Below, piece by piece: positions 34,811 through 43,293 of a stretch of 64,000 bases of DNA. Numbering within the stretch: position 1 is the stretch's first letter; every line of letters begins with the position of its first letter. The stretch lies in the NCBI RefSeq assembly GCF_000213575.1, contig NZ_GL892006.1, positions 330,614 to 394,613 of the forward strand. Direction: 5' to 3'. The notes under the pieces are model-generated. The model did no database searches. It saw nothing but the letters and a program-made list of their open reading frames with translations, and was not told the origin of the DNA. A program made the translations under genes and the position numbers. The stretch comes from Dysgonomonas mossii DSM 22836. Its GTDB lineage: Bacteria; Bacteroidota; Bacteroidia; Bacteroidales; Dysgonomonadaceae.

Positions 34811-35374
34811 CTAGTCAATAATAATATCAAATTGGTTTAGCAACCCCGCCAATCCATCTTTAGAAAAACGTGCTTTTTTGATCTGGTTCTGAGTTAGGTC
34901 TATTGAGTAATTATATGCAGTGGTAAAATCTACTTCTTGAAGATTGGTATTATAAAAAATCGTCTCTTCCAAATCAGCTTCCAAAAACTTTGACTGTTTA
35001 AGATCGGCACCCCCAAAGTCGACTCCCTTCAATGAAGTATCCTTAAAACGGGTTTTACTCATTTTTCGCTTTTCGAAAGAGGCATAATCCAATATGCAAT
35101 TTTCAAAGTCGACATGAAAAATAAAATCGTGGCAATGATTAAATTTCACACCAAGCATTTTACAATTCTTAAAATGAATATTATTCAGAGTAGATTGATT
35201 GAGTTCGACCATCGACAAATTACAATCTATAAAGGAACAATCCGTAAAAGTACAAGCTATCAGCTTTGAGTGTGAGAAATCACATTTCGAAAAAGTACAA
35301 TTATCAAACGACTTTTTATGTAATCCTTCTACGTAAGATTTACCTTCAAAGATTATATCTTCACTTACGATCAT
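34811..35374 (-). CDS. Pentapeptide-repeat protein
   Basis: 187 residues of right-handed quadrilateral beta-helix. A(D/N)LXX-like repeats with F or L at the central position run through the chain: FDNCTFSKCDFSHSKLIACT, CSFIDCNLSMVEL, then VDFGGADLKQSKFLEADLEE. Ends with a helical tail (FSKDGLAGLLNQFDIIID) usual for this Bacteroidetes subgroup. Qnr/MfpA relatives mimic DNA and bind gyrase, but those are longer (about 215) and have a typical loop; I would not call this a resistance gene. Last gene of the recR operon, 8 nt after tsaC. Confidence 0.85.
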   Translation of the reverse strand: MIVSEDIIFEGKSYVEGLHKKSFDNCTFSKCDFSHSKLIACTFTDCSFIDCNLSMVELNQSTLNNIHFKNCKMLGVKFNHCHDFIFHVDFENCILDYASFEKRKMSKTRFKDTSLKGVDFGGADLKQSKFLEADLEETIFYNTNLQEVDFTTAYNYSIDLTQNQIKKARFSKDGLAGLLNQFDIIID

Positions 35375-35382
35375 GCCCTCTC

Positions 35383-35946
35383 CTACTCTCTGATTATTTT
35401 CACTTCTCCGGTCTTACCCAATTTTATGATACTCGATGCTTTCGATTTATTTGTATCATCCTGCCTGTATTTTACGATATAATCTACACCCTGCTTTATC
35501 TCTTCGCTTATATCATCAAAGTTAGCTGGTGCAGGTTCCCCGCTGATATTAGCAGATGTAGAAACCAAGGCCTTCCGAAAACGCTTACACAACTCTTGAG
35601 AAAACTTTTCTTTTGTGATACGGATAGCGAGACTGCCGTCTTCTGCCATCAAATTAGGCGCAACATTTCGTGCTCCATCATAAATTATGGTCAATGGCTT
35701 TTCGGATAACTCTATCAGATCCCATGCTATAGAAGGAACTTCATCGATATAATAGTCGAGCTTGATAGGATTATCGAGCAAAGTAATTAGAGCTTTACTG
35801 TCAACCCTTCGCTTTAGTTCGTATACACGATGTACCGCTTCCTCGTTGGTAGCATCGCAACCTATACCCCATATTGTGTCGGTAGGATACAAAATCAATC
35901 CACCGGAAACAAGCACTTCAAAAGCCTTCTTTATATCTTCTTCCAT
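35383..35946 (-). CDS. tsaC: Threonylcarbamoyl-AMP synthase (TsaC/YrdC-Sua5 family)
   Basis: 187 residues, a single YrdC domain without the Sua5 extension. LYPTDTIWGIGCDA is the signature loop, KRRVDSKALITLLDN holds the nucleotide/threonine-binding region, and KALVSTSANISGEPA the conserved STSAN motif. Makes L-threonylcarbamoyl-AMP for the universal t6A37 modification of ANN-decoding tRNAs, working with TsaD/B/E. Fifth gene of the recR operon; 2 nt separate it from the GNAT gene upstream. Confidence 0.93.
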   Translation of the reverse strand: MEEDIKKAFEVLVSGGLILYPTDTIWGIGCDATNEEAVHRVYELKRRVDSKALITLLDNPIKLDYYIDEVPSIAWDLIELSEKPLTIIYDGARNVAPNLMAEDGSLAIRITKEKFSQELCKRFRKALVSTSANISGEPAPANFDDISEEIKQGVDYIVKYRQDDTNKSKASSIIKLGKTGEVKIIRE

Positions 35947-35948
35947 AA

Positions 35949-36476
35949 TTATTTATTATTAAGCAGCTGAGAAAAGTAAACATCTTCAAACTCTTCACCT
36001 CTTTGCAGCCAGTCTTTTAAAACCCCAACAGATTGATACCCTGCTTTCTGAAACAAGCTGATACTATTCGTATTGCTTTGCGCTATATACGCATAGATTT
36101 GATGAAGGTACAAAAAGTTGAAAGCATAGTTGCTCATCAGTTCCAGTGCTTGTTTGGCAAAGCCTCTTCTGCGATAGTCATCATCAATGAGGATACCAAT
36201 ACCGGCTCTGCGGTTATGGGCATCTATATCGTAAAGATCAATGGTTCCGACAGTTGTCTTCTCTTCTACGAGGTCTATCATCAGGCGCAATTGTTTGCTT
36301 TGGTATATATCCATCTCCAAAGAATCATTGATATACTGCCTCAGCACCAACTTAGAGTACGGAGCCAAAGTATTGCCATGATACCACAAGACTGTAGAAT
36401 TCTCCCAGCGATATAAGATTTCTAAATCTTCGGGTTCTACGGCTCGCAAAACGATATCTTTGTTTTTCAATAGCAT
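35949..36476 (-). CDS. GNAT-family acetyltransferase (RimJ/SpeG-like)
   Basis: 175 residues from MLLKNKDIVLRAVEPEDLEI at 36476. A start at 36524 is open but would overlap the HAD gene and add sequence without homology. Motif A IGILIDDDYRRRGFAKQALELM and motif B LHQIYAYIAQSNTNSISLFQ are clear. It resembles the Acetyltransf_3/RimJ-RimL class that acetylates protein N-termini, polyamines or ribosomal proteins. Member of the tight recR operon between the HAD phosphatase and tsaC. Confidence 0.88.
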   Translation of the reverse strand: MLLKNKDIVLRAVEPEDLEILYRWENSTVLWYHGNTLAPYSKLVLRQYINDSLEMDIYQSKQLRLMIDLVEEKTTVGTIDLYDIDAHNRRAGIGILIDDDYRRRGFAKQALELMSNYAFNFLYLHQIYAYIAQSNTNSISLFQKAGYQSVGVLKDWLQRGEEFEDVYFSQLLNNK

Positions 36477-36495
36477 TTTGTAAAAGACTAATTTG

Positions 36496-36951
36496 TTAAT
36501 AATTTCCCCTCTCGAACATTTCACCCAAGCGTATAAAGAAATTCTTCTTTCTTCTCCTCGCTCTTTGGTTTTCTCCCGAAGACATCATTATATTTTCGAA
36601 TGAAACTTCTCCTCTTTCCATCGCTTTAATCGCATGATATATCACCCCCCAATCAGGAAGTCCGCCCAAATTGCGGTCGTCAATAAACAAATCTGCTGTT
36701 AATTTTCGGGATGCTGTTAACGAATCCTCCTCGGGATAATTTTTATTGGCTGCATAAAAATGCAACCCTTTATTTTTACAATAATCTACTGCTTCCTGCA
36801 ACAGGCTGCCGTCTCGCACTGTCCAAAGAATAAGGATGTGCCCGTCTTGCTGCAATTGCAAAAGCGTTTCGATAGCAAAAGGAATGGGACGTCCGATTTT
36901 GGGATACTCATGTTCGACAATTGTTCCGTCAAAGTCTACTGCAATAACCAT
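36496..36951 (-). CDS. Small HAD-superfamily phosphohydrolase (BT0820-like)
   Basis: 151 residues. Motif I is AVDFDGTIVEH (nucleophile Asp, general acid Asp). Motif II is LILWTVRDG, and motif IV is LFIDDRNLGG. No large cap domain, so it probably acts on small or macromolecular phosphates. It resembles the Bacteroides BT0820-type proteins. The C-terminal 30 residues are strongly basic (RARRRKKNFF), not part of the HAD core, and may contact nucleic acid or a partner. Third gene of the recR operon, 5 nt after the membrane protein. Confidence 0.85.
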   Translation of the reverse strand: MVIAVDFDGTIVEHEYPKIGRPIPFAIETLLQLQQDGHILILWTVRDGSLLQEAVDYCKNKGLHFYAANKNYPEEDSLTASRKLTADLFIDDRNLGGLPDWGVIYHAIKAMERGEVSFENIMMSSGENQRARRRKKNFFIRLGEMFERGNY

Positions 36952-36956
36952 TTTAT

Positions 36957-37406
36957 TTAATCTTTTATTTCTGATGTAGTATCGTTAGCTTCTTCTAAGG
37001 TCTTTCGGTTAGGATAACAAAAAAACAATGCAAATATAATTATAATTGTCATATACACAGAGTTTTTTGAATTAAACAGATACAGTCCCGCTATATTCAA
37101 CATAGCCGCTGCATCTAGTACAAACATACGCAGAATATAGGCAGGAAGGTACTTCTCAAGAAACTTCTGGTGCTCCAGCTCAGCGATCCTCCGATACTGA
37201 GTATGGAATAATTTCAATGCGATTGGAATACTAGCCAAAGATATTATAATCGTATATTGCTCAAACACAACATTTGTACTTGTCGCAGTACCAAAAGTTA
37301 AACCTTTAGAGAATAATATAAATGTTAAAACAGTCAACAGCAAAAGAATGTTCGCCCAGAATAACAACATTAATGTTTTATATAGCTTTCGTTCTTTATT
37401 CTCCAT
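36957..37406 (-). CDS. Four-helix integral membrane protein, function unknown
   Basis: 149 residues. Hydrophobic segments at about 10-32, 48-66, 88-110 and 115-135, with short charged links (RRIAELEHQKFLEKYLPAYI between helices 2 and 3). No known motif; similar small proteins accompany recR in Bacteroidales. Lies 8 nt downstream of recR and 5 nt upstream of the HAD gene, so cotranscription is near certain. Confidence 0.8.
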   Translation of the reverse strand: MENKERKLYKTLMLLFWANILLLLTVLTFILFSKGLTFGTATSTNVVFEQYTIIISLASIPIALKLFHTQYRRIAELEHQKFLEKYLPAYILRMFVLDAAAMLNIAGLYLFNSKNSVYMTIIIIFALFFCYPNRKTLEEANDTTSEIKD

Positions 37407-37414
37407 TATAATTC

Positions 37415-38038
37415 TTACAATTTATATGACTCATTAAACAATGTCCTGTTCAGGATAGAGCGACCCAATGTTACTTCGTCGGCATATTCTATTTCATCTC
37501 CGATAGAAATCCCCCGTGCAATCATGGAAACCTTTATATCGAAAGATGATAATTTCTTATAGATATAGAAGTTGGTGGTATCTCCTTCCATCGTAGTACT
37601 CAATGCCAAAATAATTTCTTTCACGTCACCCTTGGCTACACGTGTCACCAGGCTGTCTATCTCCAGATCGGAAGGACCTATACCATCTATCGGCGAAATG
37701 ATACCTCCCAACACATGATACAAGCCTTTGAATTGCATCGTGTTCTCAATAGCCATGACCTCTTTTATATTCTCTACAACACAGATAGTGGCTGCATCAC
37801 GAGACTTATCCAAACAGATAGGGCAAATATCGTCATCACATATATTATGACAAACATTGCAATACTTCACTTCATGCTTCAAAGAAACCAATGCCTGAGC
37901 AAAACCTTCTACCATAGCATTGTCCTGCCTCAACAGATGCAATATCAACCTCAAAGCCGTTTTACGCCCTATGCCGGGAAGCTTTGCGAATTCATTTACT
38001 GCATTTTCTAATAAAGCGGATGGATATTTTTGATTCAT
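37415..38038 (-). CDS. recR: Recombination mediator RecR
   Basis: 207 residues, normal length. Helix-hairpin-helix ([17 protein letters not shown], about 17-33), four-cysteine zinc finger CxxC..CxxC ([16 protein letters not shown], about 57-72), Toprim domain (about 80-175, [27 protein letters not shown]) and a Walker-B-like C-terminus. Works with RecO/RecF to load RecA on SSB-coated gaps. First gene of a six-gene operon; a TATCTTTG -7 element lies 23 nt upstream. Confidence 0.97.
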   Translation of the reverse strand: MNQKYPSALLENAVNEFAKLPGIGRKTALRLILHLLRQDNAMVEGFAQALVSLKHEVKYCNVCHNICDDDICPICLDKSRDAATICVVENIKEVMAIENTMQFKGLYHVLGGIISPIDGIGPSDLEIDSLVTRVAKGDVKEIILALSTTMEGDTTNFYIYKKLSSFDIKVSMIARGISIGDEIEYADEVTLGRSILNRTLFNESYKL

Positions 38039-38060
38039 GATGCCTGAAAATTTTCGGATG

Positions 38061-38068
38061 CAAAGATA
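38061..38068 (-). promoter_or_regulatory. -7 element for the recR operon
   Basis: Minus strand reads TATCTTTG, 23 nt before the recR ATG. -33 region not clear. Confidence 0.55.
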
Positions 38069-38117
38069 AGAATTATTTAAGTGATTTTCTCACTGATTCA
38101 AGACATCTTAAATCTAT

Positions 38118-38299
38118 TTAAATATTATAAGAAGGTATTTTTATGTAATTAGAGAACAAAGCGGGATTGCCATTTACAAGACAAATTTGTGCAGACTGGT
38201 TGCCTGAATAAATTTTGCTATTCGTTTTCCTGCCATGATAGGTTCAGCTTGTGAACTTATCGTTGACGATTCGGGTATTTCTATCATACCTACACTCAT
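38118..38299 (-). pseudogene. Remnant of an Fpg/MutM-like DNA glycosylase (5' fragment, frameshifted)
   Basis: From ATG 38287 the minus strand reads MIEIPESSTISSQAEPIMAG, then KRIAKFIQATSLHKFVL and a stop at 38174 (an ATG at 38299 would add four residues). In a shifted frame it continues LVNGNPALFSNYIKIPS to a stop at 38118. The pieces line up with the start of Bacteroidetes Fpg-family proteins: MIE(I/L)PE, GK(R/T)I, (S)PHKF, then a (N/D)GNP/GDP segment. Only about 55 of some 250 residues remain; the rest has been lost, with the neighbouring antiporter gene starting close upstream. Decayed, not functional. Assignment is from remembered family wording. Confidence 0.6.
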
Positions 38300-38322
38300 A
38301 GGTTAATATTATAATAGTAATT

Positions 38323-40692
38323 TCAGGATGCAATCGATGATGCTTTTATATTTTCCTCAAACGAATTTAGTTTATTTTTCTCACCCGCCAACCATATTAC
38401 GTCACCTTCTTGGAACACAAAGCCGGAAGTGAAATTGATAATAGACTCATCTCCCCTATCGATACCGATCACCATAGATTCTGTTTTTTCACGGATACCG
38501 GCATCTACAATAGATTTATCAATAAGCGGAGATCCCGGTTCTACAAGATATTGGGATAAGCATATATAATATTCGGCTTCTTCCTCCATGAGCAAATCCG
38601 GCTCTGCCTTTTCCTCCAAATATTGAGACAGCTTTTGCATTTCCTCATCCGACCCCGAAACAACTAATTTATCAAATGGGTATATACGTGTGTTCCCATC
38701 AGGGATATTAATCTTATTACATCCTCTAACGATAGTCACAATATTTACACCCGTTTTTTGTCTAAAGTCTAACTCCCGCAAGGTTTTTCCGATGTTGGAG
38801 AATGACTGAGAGATTTCAAATTCAGCGATATGTATATTCTTCGAACGGAGGTCATTCGCTACAGTTGGCAAAATAGCTGCATTCTTCTCTTTTAGTTTTT
38901 GTTTCAGGTTTAAATTTTCAAGGAATCGTGCCTCTATCCTACGAGACTGAGCCTTGAACCCTTGAGAGAATATAATCAACGTTACAACAACCAACGAGAT
39001 AATAACCATCAGTATTGTAAGCCTTGGGAATAGAGGAATCAATACCATTAGCACCAATACAATACAGATAATAATACGGAACACAATCAACGAAACCAAT
39101 GCTCCTCTGTTAAGTCGGTTATCCTTCCACAGATTTTTGAACTCTTCGGAACGATTTTTCTTCATCATAATGGCTCGTAAAAATGGAGCCATCAGAGTGA
39201 GTGCAATAATCGCTATTAGAATCTGCCCCCAGACACTTCCGGGTACGTATTCTAAAATATATGGAGTTATGAAGTTCTGAAATACTAAGAGAATAGCCAA
39301 AGAGATAGTGAAATACACAGCCACTAAAGTGAGTATACTTTTCAATAATTTTCTCCAGTCATTTTGCTTATTTACGGTATCGTATCCCGATGCACCGTAT
39401 CCATCTTTTATCTTAGCGAATTTATCGGGAATCCTCTTTTCCAACCAGCCGTAAGCCGTATCAGACAGCTTAATACAATACGGAGTAGTAAACGTTGTTA
39501 TCACCGACACTGCCACTATTATCGGATACAGCGCATTTGTAATAACACCAAGACTAACACCTAAAGTAGCTATAATAAAGGAGAACTCTCCTATCTGTGC
39601 CAGACTGAATCCCGACTGCATAGCCACTTTCAAGCTCTCACCCGAAGCCAAGACACCTAATGTGGCAAAAGTGATACGCCCTATAAGCACAACTAAAGTA
39701 AGAATTATCACCAGTACGCCATATTCGGCAATAATAGCAGGATCGATCATCATTCCCACAGATACGAAGAAGACAGCTCCAAACAGATTCTTCAATGGCT
39801 CTATAAGGTGTTCGATATGTTTAGACTCGATTGTCTCTGCCAATATAGACCCCATTATAAAAGCACCCAAAGCGGCCGAAAAGCCGACAATAGAAGCAAA
39901 AAGAACCATGCCAAGGCAAAGTCCGATTGCCACAATCAATAAAGTTTCGTCATTCAGATACTTCTTCAGTTTCTTGAGTATTGTGGGTATCATATAAATA
40001 CCTACAATAAACCAGATAAGCATGAAGAAGAACAGCTTTACGACACTGTTTGCCAATTCACCACTTTCTATATGCCGGCTCGATGCAAATGTTGTCAGCA
40101 AAACCATCATTATGATGGCTGCAATATCTTCAACAATGAGCATCCCGAATACGATTCCCGCAAACTTTTTCTTTTGCAGCCCCATATCATTAAAGGCCTT
40201 GATGATAATAGTAGTAGACGACATAGAGAGCATACAACCCAGATAAATACTATCCATCCGGGTCCAATCATCTATTAGATTTACAATGAATAGCTGCCCC
40301 GCCAGGTAGCCTATTATTATCATAGATCCCAAGTTGATAAGGGTAGCAATAGACGCTTTACCTCCAACATCCATCAGTTTTTTAAAACTAAATTCGAGCC
40401 CTAAAGCAAAGAGCAGAAAAATTACGCCGATCTCTGCCCAAATACCGACATTGCTCATATCCGATATTTCAGGTAGGGTTTTGAATATAGTTCTTATACT
40501 TTCGTCCGATGCTCCCGATATATCTATAACGAGTTTCTCTATGAACTTTTTAAAATGGAGACTTGCCAAAAATCCTGCAACAATGTATCCCAATACTACA
40601 GGTTGTTTTAGCCATTTGAATATAATAGTAACTATTCCGGCAGTTATTAATATAATTGCCAGATCACTTATAAAATCAGGAAGGTGAGCCAT
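38323..40692 (-). CDS. CPA2-type cation:proton antiporter with C-terminal RCK/TrkA-C domain
   Basis: 789 residues. Exchanger domain (about 1-405, twelve helices) with VVLGYIVAGFLASL at helix 2, LLFALGLEFSFKKL and the SSTTIIIKAFNDMGLQ..VEDIAAIIM pair typical of KefB/YbaL-type antiporters. A second membrane portion (about 455-600, four to five helices) is unusual and separates it from the cytosolic TrkA-C-like domains (about 640-789, FDKLVVSGSDEEMQKLSQYL; FQEGDVIWLAGE). The RCK_C part suggests gating by a nucleotide or ion. Likely K+ or Na+ efflux against H+. Differs from the antiporter at 5-7 kb in its regulatory end. Monocistronic. Confidence 0.9.
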   Translation of the reverse strand: MAHLPDFISDLAIILITAGIVTIIFKWLKQPVVLGYIVAGFLASLHFKKFIEKLVIDISGASDESIRTIFKTLPEISDMSNVGIWAEIGVIFLLFALGLEFSFKKLMDVGGKASIATLINLGSMIIIGYLAGQLFIVNLIDDWTRMDSIYLGCMLSMSSTTIIIKAFNDMGLQKKKFAGIVFGMLIVEDIAAIIMMVLLTTFASSRHIESGELANSVVKLFFFMLIWFIVGIYMIPTILKKLKKYLNDETLLIVAIGLCLGMVLFASIVGFSAALGAFIMGSILAETIESKHIEHLIEPLKNLFGAVFFVSVGMMIDPAIIAEYGVLVIILTLVVLIGRITFATLGVLASGESLKVAMQSGFSLAQIGEFSFIIATLGVSLGVITNALYPIIVAVSVITTFTTPYCIKLSDTAYGWLEKRIPDKFAKIKDGYGASGYDTVNKQNDWRKLLKSILTLVAVYFTISLAILLVFQNFITPYILEYVPGSVWGQILIAIIALTLMAPFLRAIMMKKNRSEEFKNLWKDNRLNRGALVSLIVFRIIICIVLVLMVLIPLFPRLTILMVIISLVVVTLIIFSQGFKAQSRRIEARFLENLNLKQKLKEKNAAILPTVANDLRSKNIHIAEFEISQSFSNIGKTLRELDFRQKTGVNIVTIVRGCNKINIPDGNTRIYPFDKLVVSGSDEEMQKLSQYLEEKAEPDLLMEEEAEYYICLSQYLVEPGSPLIDKSIVDAGIREKTESMVIGIDRGDESIINFTSGFVFQEGDVIWLAGEKNKLNSFEENIKASSIAS

Positions 40693-40881
40693 ATAATTTT
40701 ATTTTCTGCAATAAAATTCAGTATAATTTAATATAAAAATATTTGCTCTTGTTAACAGAACGTATAAAATGAGGTTTTTTCAATGTTTAAAATTATCCAA
40801 AAAAAATGATTATCGAAAATAAATAACCAAAAAGTTACACATTACAGTCTTTACTACTTTTTATTTATTTTATCATTTTTA

Positions 40882-40912
40882 TTGTATCAATAATATATTT
40901 ATGTTAGCTTTG
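40882..40912 (+). promoter_or_regulatory. Promoter of the OmpA-family gene
   Basis: TTG at 40882-40884, 20-bp spacer, TAGCTTTG at 40905-40912. Transcription should start near 40918, exactly where a hairpin begins. The remaining 40693-40881 is AT-rich with no other feature seen. Confidence 0.65.
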
Positions 40913-40918
40913 GAGATA

Positions 40919-40944
40919 GTTTTTTACGTCCGATGTAAAAAAAC
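40919..40944 (+). repeat. 5'-terminal mRNA hairpin of the OmpA-family transcript
   Basis: GTTTTTTAC (40919-40927) pairs with GTAAAAAAAC (40935-40944; one extra A), loop GTCCGAT. It sits at the predicted 5' end, as does the stabilising stem-loop known for E. coli ompA mRNA. Confidence 0.5.
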
Positions 40945-41018
40945 ACTTACATAACATAATGATTCAAAACAATCCAGCTCAATTTTCGCACTACAGACTG
41001 GAATTAAAACACAAAAAA

Positions 41019-42191
41019 ATGAAAAAGATTATTTTATTAATTGTTTCCGTCATTATAGCAGGAAGCTATAGTTTTGCACAAGAGAAGGCTTATGCCCCAA
41101 CGTCTTTTTGGGATCATTGGTTTATACAAGGTCAGGTCGGAGGATCTTATACAGTAAGCGAATTCCATAGCAAAGCTAAGTTTGGAGATCTCATAACCCC
41201 TCATGTAGCTATATCGGCAGGAAAATATTTCTCACCTGTAGCCGGAGCGCGTTTACAAGTGGGTGGATGGCAATCGAAAAACTATCTTGAATATACGTTA
41301 AATAAACAAGCGAAAACCGGAACTTACAAAGTGGATTATATACAAACAAGCGTTGATGGTTTGCTTAATTTAACAAATCTATTTATGCCATATAGCCCCG
41401 AGAGAGGTTTCAATCTGATTGGTATTGCCGGTATCGGTTATGCTCATGGTTTTGGAAAAGATAATATCGAAGGACTGGGAAGCATAGGCAGGACGAACAG
41501 TATTATACCACGTGTCGGATTTCAAGGAGACTTCCGTATAAGCGAAGCTGTAAGCCTTAATCTTGAGGTAATAGGCAATCTATATCCCGATAACTTCAAT
41601 GGTGTGGTAGCTGATAAAAAATATGATGGTATTGTAAGCGCTCTTATAGGTCTTACTTACAACTTCACCAAAGGCGGGTTTAAGATGGTTGATGAGGCAG
41701 ACCCTGCTGCAATCAGGTCGATGAATGATAAAATCAACGAATTAAGAGGACAAATAGGAAGCAAAGATTCTGAAATCAGCAGATTAAAACAAGAGCTGGC
41801 CGTTAAACCTGAACCTCAGATCGTAATAGAAAAGACGAAAGAGATCAAGGAGCAAACAGAAGTATTGATGAATGCTGTTGTTGTATTCCATATTGGTAGT
41901 GCTAAGCTTGAAAAGAATCAAGATATCAATATTTACAATGCAGCCCGTTATCTAAAAGATAATCCACAGGTAAATGTTATAGTTACAGGATATGCCGACA
42001 AGAGCACAGGTACTGCTGCTATAAACCAAAGACTTTCTGAACAACGTGCTGAGGCTGTAGCCAACGTGCTTGTTGAAGAGTATGGTATCTCAAGAAGCAG
42101 AATAACAACTAAAGCCAGCGGAGACAGAGAACAACTATTCCCTACAGATCAGTGGAATCGTGTAGTTGTATTTACAGCCGTTACAAAGTAA
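41019..42191 (+). CDS. OmpA-family outer-membrane protein
   Basis: 390 residues from ATG 41019, where MKKIILLIVSVIIAGSYSFA is the signal peptide; an in-frame ATG at 40959 gives a 20-residue leader without signal features. N-terminal eight-stranded barrel (about 30-235, ending GLTYNFTKGGFKM). A short coiled coil (about 245-275, MNDKINELRGQIGSKDSEIS) leads to a C-terminal OmpA domain (about 290-388) with VVFHIGSAKLEKNQ..VIVTGYADKSTG and QRLSEQRAEAVANVL, including the conserved Asp and Arg that bind diaminopimelate in peptidoglycan. Links outer membrane to cell wall and is probably abundant. Single gene with strong promoter and terminator. Confidence 0.94.
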   Translation: MKKIILLIVSVIIAGSYSFAQEKAYAPTSFWDHWFIQGQVGGSYTVSEFHSKAKFGDLITPHVAISAGKYFSPVAGARLQVGGWQSKNYLEYTLNKQAKTGTYKVDYIQTSVDGLLNLTNLFMPYSPERGFNLIGIAGIGYAHGFGKDNIEGLGSIGRTNSIIPRVGFQGDFRISEAVSLNLEVIGNLYPDNFNGVVADKKYDGIVSALIGLTYNFTKGGFKMVDEADPAAIRSMNDKINELRGQIGSKDSEISRLKQELAVKPEPQIVIEKTKEIKEQTEVLMNAVVVFHIGSAKLEKNQDINIYNAARYLKDNPQVNVIVTGYADKSTGTAAINQRLSEQRAEAVANVLVEEYGISRSRITTKASGDREQLFPTDQWNRVVVFTAVTK

Positions 42192-42213
42192 AAAGTTCTT
42201 GCAAAAAATAAAG

Positions 42214-42248
42214 AAGAGGCTGTCTCACTTTCGATGAGGCAGCCTCTT
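42214..42248. terminator. Bidirectional terminator between the OmpA-family gene and terC
   Basis: AAGAGGCTGTCTCA (42214-42227) pairs with 42235-42248 with one G-U. On the minus strand it is followed by CTTTATTTTTT, so it best serves terC. Confidence 0.85.
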
Positions 42249-42267
42249 GTCGTATAAGTGTATTTGA

Positions 42268-43095
42268 TTATTCTTCTTTTTCTACAATCTCCGAATCAAT
42301 AAGCTTTACAGGCTTTGATTTTTTGCGAAGCTTCATATTCAGAAACTCTACCAGCAAAGAGAATGCGATGGCAAAATAGATATATCCTTTAGGTATCTCT
42401 CCCACCACTGATCCAAATATAGAAAGGTTAGATAAATGTGCTGCTTCTACGATTAGCATAACCCCTATCAATATCAGAAATGAAAGACCCAACATCTGAA
42501 TAGTGGGATGCTCATTTACAAATCTACTTACAGGTCCGGAGAACAACAGCATTACCATTACAGCCAAAACAACTGCCGTTACCATTATCGTCATAGCACC
42601 CACATAGCCAAACTCACTGAAGCTGACAAGTCCAACAGCAGTAAGCACACTATCGAAAGAGAAAACAATATCAAGTGCTACGATCTGAGCAATAACTCCC
42701 CAAAAATTAGTTTTTGATTTAGCTGTAACCGAATCACTTTCACCTTCTAGTTTATGATGTATCTCGGTCACACTTTTGTATAATAAGAAAAGCCCTCCTA
42801 CTAATATAATGATACTCTGCCCCGATATAGACCCATCAAACCATTGTGTATCAAAACTAACAATAGGCTTGGTGAGCTTCATCAGCCACGATATACAAAA
42901 GAGCAAAGCAATGCGAAAAAGCATAGCCAAAACAAGACCCACAGTACGGGCTTTGGGCTGTTCTTTGGCAGGAAGCTTAGCTGATACTATAGACAAAAAT
43001 ACAATATTGTCTATACCAAGTACAATTTCCAGAAAGGATAAAGTCAGAAGTGCAATCCACGCACTAGGCAAAAAGAACGTTTCCAGAATTTCCAT
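42268..43095 (-). CDS. TerC-family integral membrane protein (probable metal exporter)
   Basis: 275 residues, seven to eight membrane helices. Signatures: LSFLEIVLGIDNIVFLSIVS in helix 1 (Asp/Asn in membrane) and ALDIVFSFDSVLTAVGL in the second half, the paired acidic motifs thought to bind metal in the TerC/Alx/MntE-like superfamily. C-terminus lysine-rich and cytosolic. Relatives export Mn2+ or assist metal loading of exported enzymes. In other phyla some are controlled by the yybP-ykoY Mn2+ riboswitch; I do not see that element here. Instead the leader (about 190 nt) carries a lysine-rich small ORF and a 16-bp hairpin ending 7 nt before the ATG. Confidence 0.92.
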   Translation of the reverse strand: MEILETFFLPSAWIALLTLSFLEIVLGIDNIVFLSIVSAKLPAKEQPKARTVGLVLAMLFRIALLFCISWLMKLTKPIVSFDTQWFDGSISGQSIIILVGGLFLLYKSVTEIHHKLEGESDSVTAKSKTNFWGVIAQIVALDIVFSFDSVLTAVGLVSFSEFGYVGAMTIMVTAVVLAVMVMLLFSGPVSRFVNEHPTIQMLGLSFLILIGVMLIVEAAHLSNLSIFGSVVGEIPKGYIYFAIAFSLLVEFLNMKLRKKSKPVKLIDSEIVEKEE

Positions 43096-43101
43096 CTTTA
43101 T

Positions 43102-43141
43102 TTTTTTGTGTCAAAATTAATAAACATTTTGACACAAAAAA
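43102..43141 (-). promoter_or_regulatory. Perfect 16-bp hairpin at the terC start site
   Basis: TTTTTTGTGTCAAAAT (43102-43117) and its exact complement (43126-43141) flank an 8-nt loop. In terC mRNA the hairpin lies between the small-ORF stop (43145) and the ATG (43095), 6 nt from the latter, so it would limit ribosome access. It could also be a protein operator. Confidence 0.6.
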
Positions 43142-43144
43142 GAA

Positions 43145-43279
43145 TCAATGTTTTTTTTCGAGATAGTCTTTTATAACAGCATTTCCGTCTGTCTTTATCA
43201 AACCCAGCATATACTGAATCTTAAGCTGCAGTTTTTTTAGTTTTGTTTTTAGTTTTGTCTTCAATTTTGCTTTCTTAAT
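43145..43279 (-). CDS. Putative 44-residue lysine-rich small ORF in the terC leader
   Basis: Open frame from ATT 43279 to TGA 43145. First part: KKAKLKTKLKTKLKKLQLK, an amphipathic basic helix; second part: IQYMLGLIKTDGNAVIKDYL and EKKH. No ATG/GTG opens the frame. Choices are ATT, an internal TTG (residue 6), or ATG at residue 24. An ATG two bases upstream of the ATT frame reads ATG TAT TAA, so a one-base indel would restore a standard MIKKAK start. It lies wholly inside the predicted terC leader (-7 at 43294-43301). Sequence reads like a real protein, with a 12-nt tandem repeat (ACAAAACTAAAA twice). Could be a decayed or regulatory ORF. Confidence 0.4.
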   Translation of the reverse strand: MKKAKLKTKLKTKLKKLQLKIQYMLGLIKTDGNAVIKDYLEKKH

Positions 43280-43293
43280 ACATTCTCAATAGA

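Noticed and set aside
34811-35374. Qnr-type quinolone resistance protein
   Set aside because: Pentapeptide repeats alone are not enough; it is shorter than Qnr proteins and sits in a housekeeping operon.
43102-43141. Intrinsic terminator for terC or the HD gene
   Set aside because: The hairpin sits directly before the terC start codon, is not followed by a T run on the terC strand in the right place, and faces no gene end on the plus strand.
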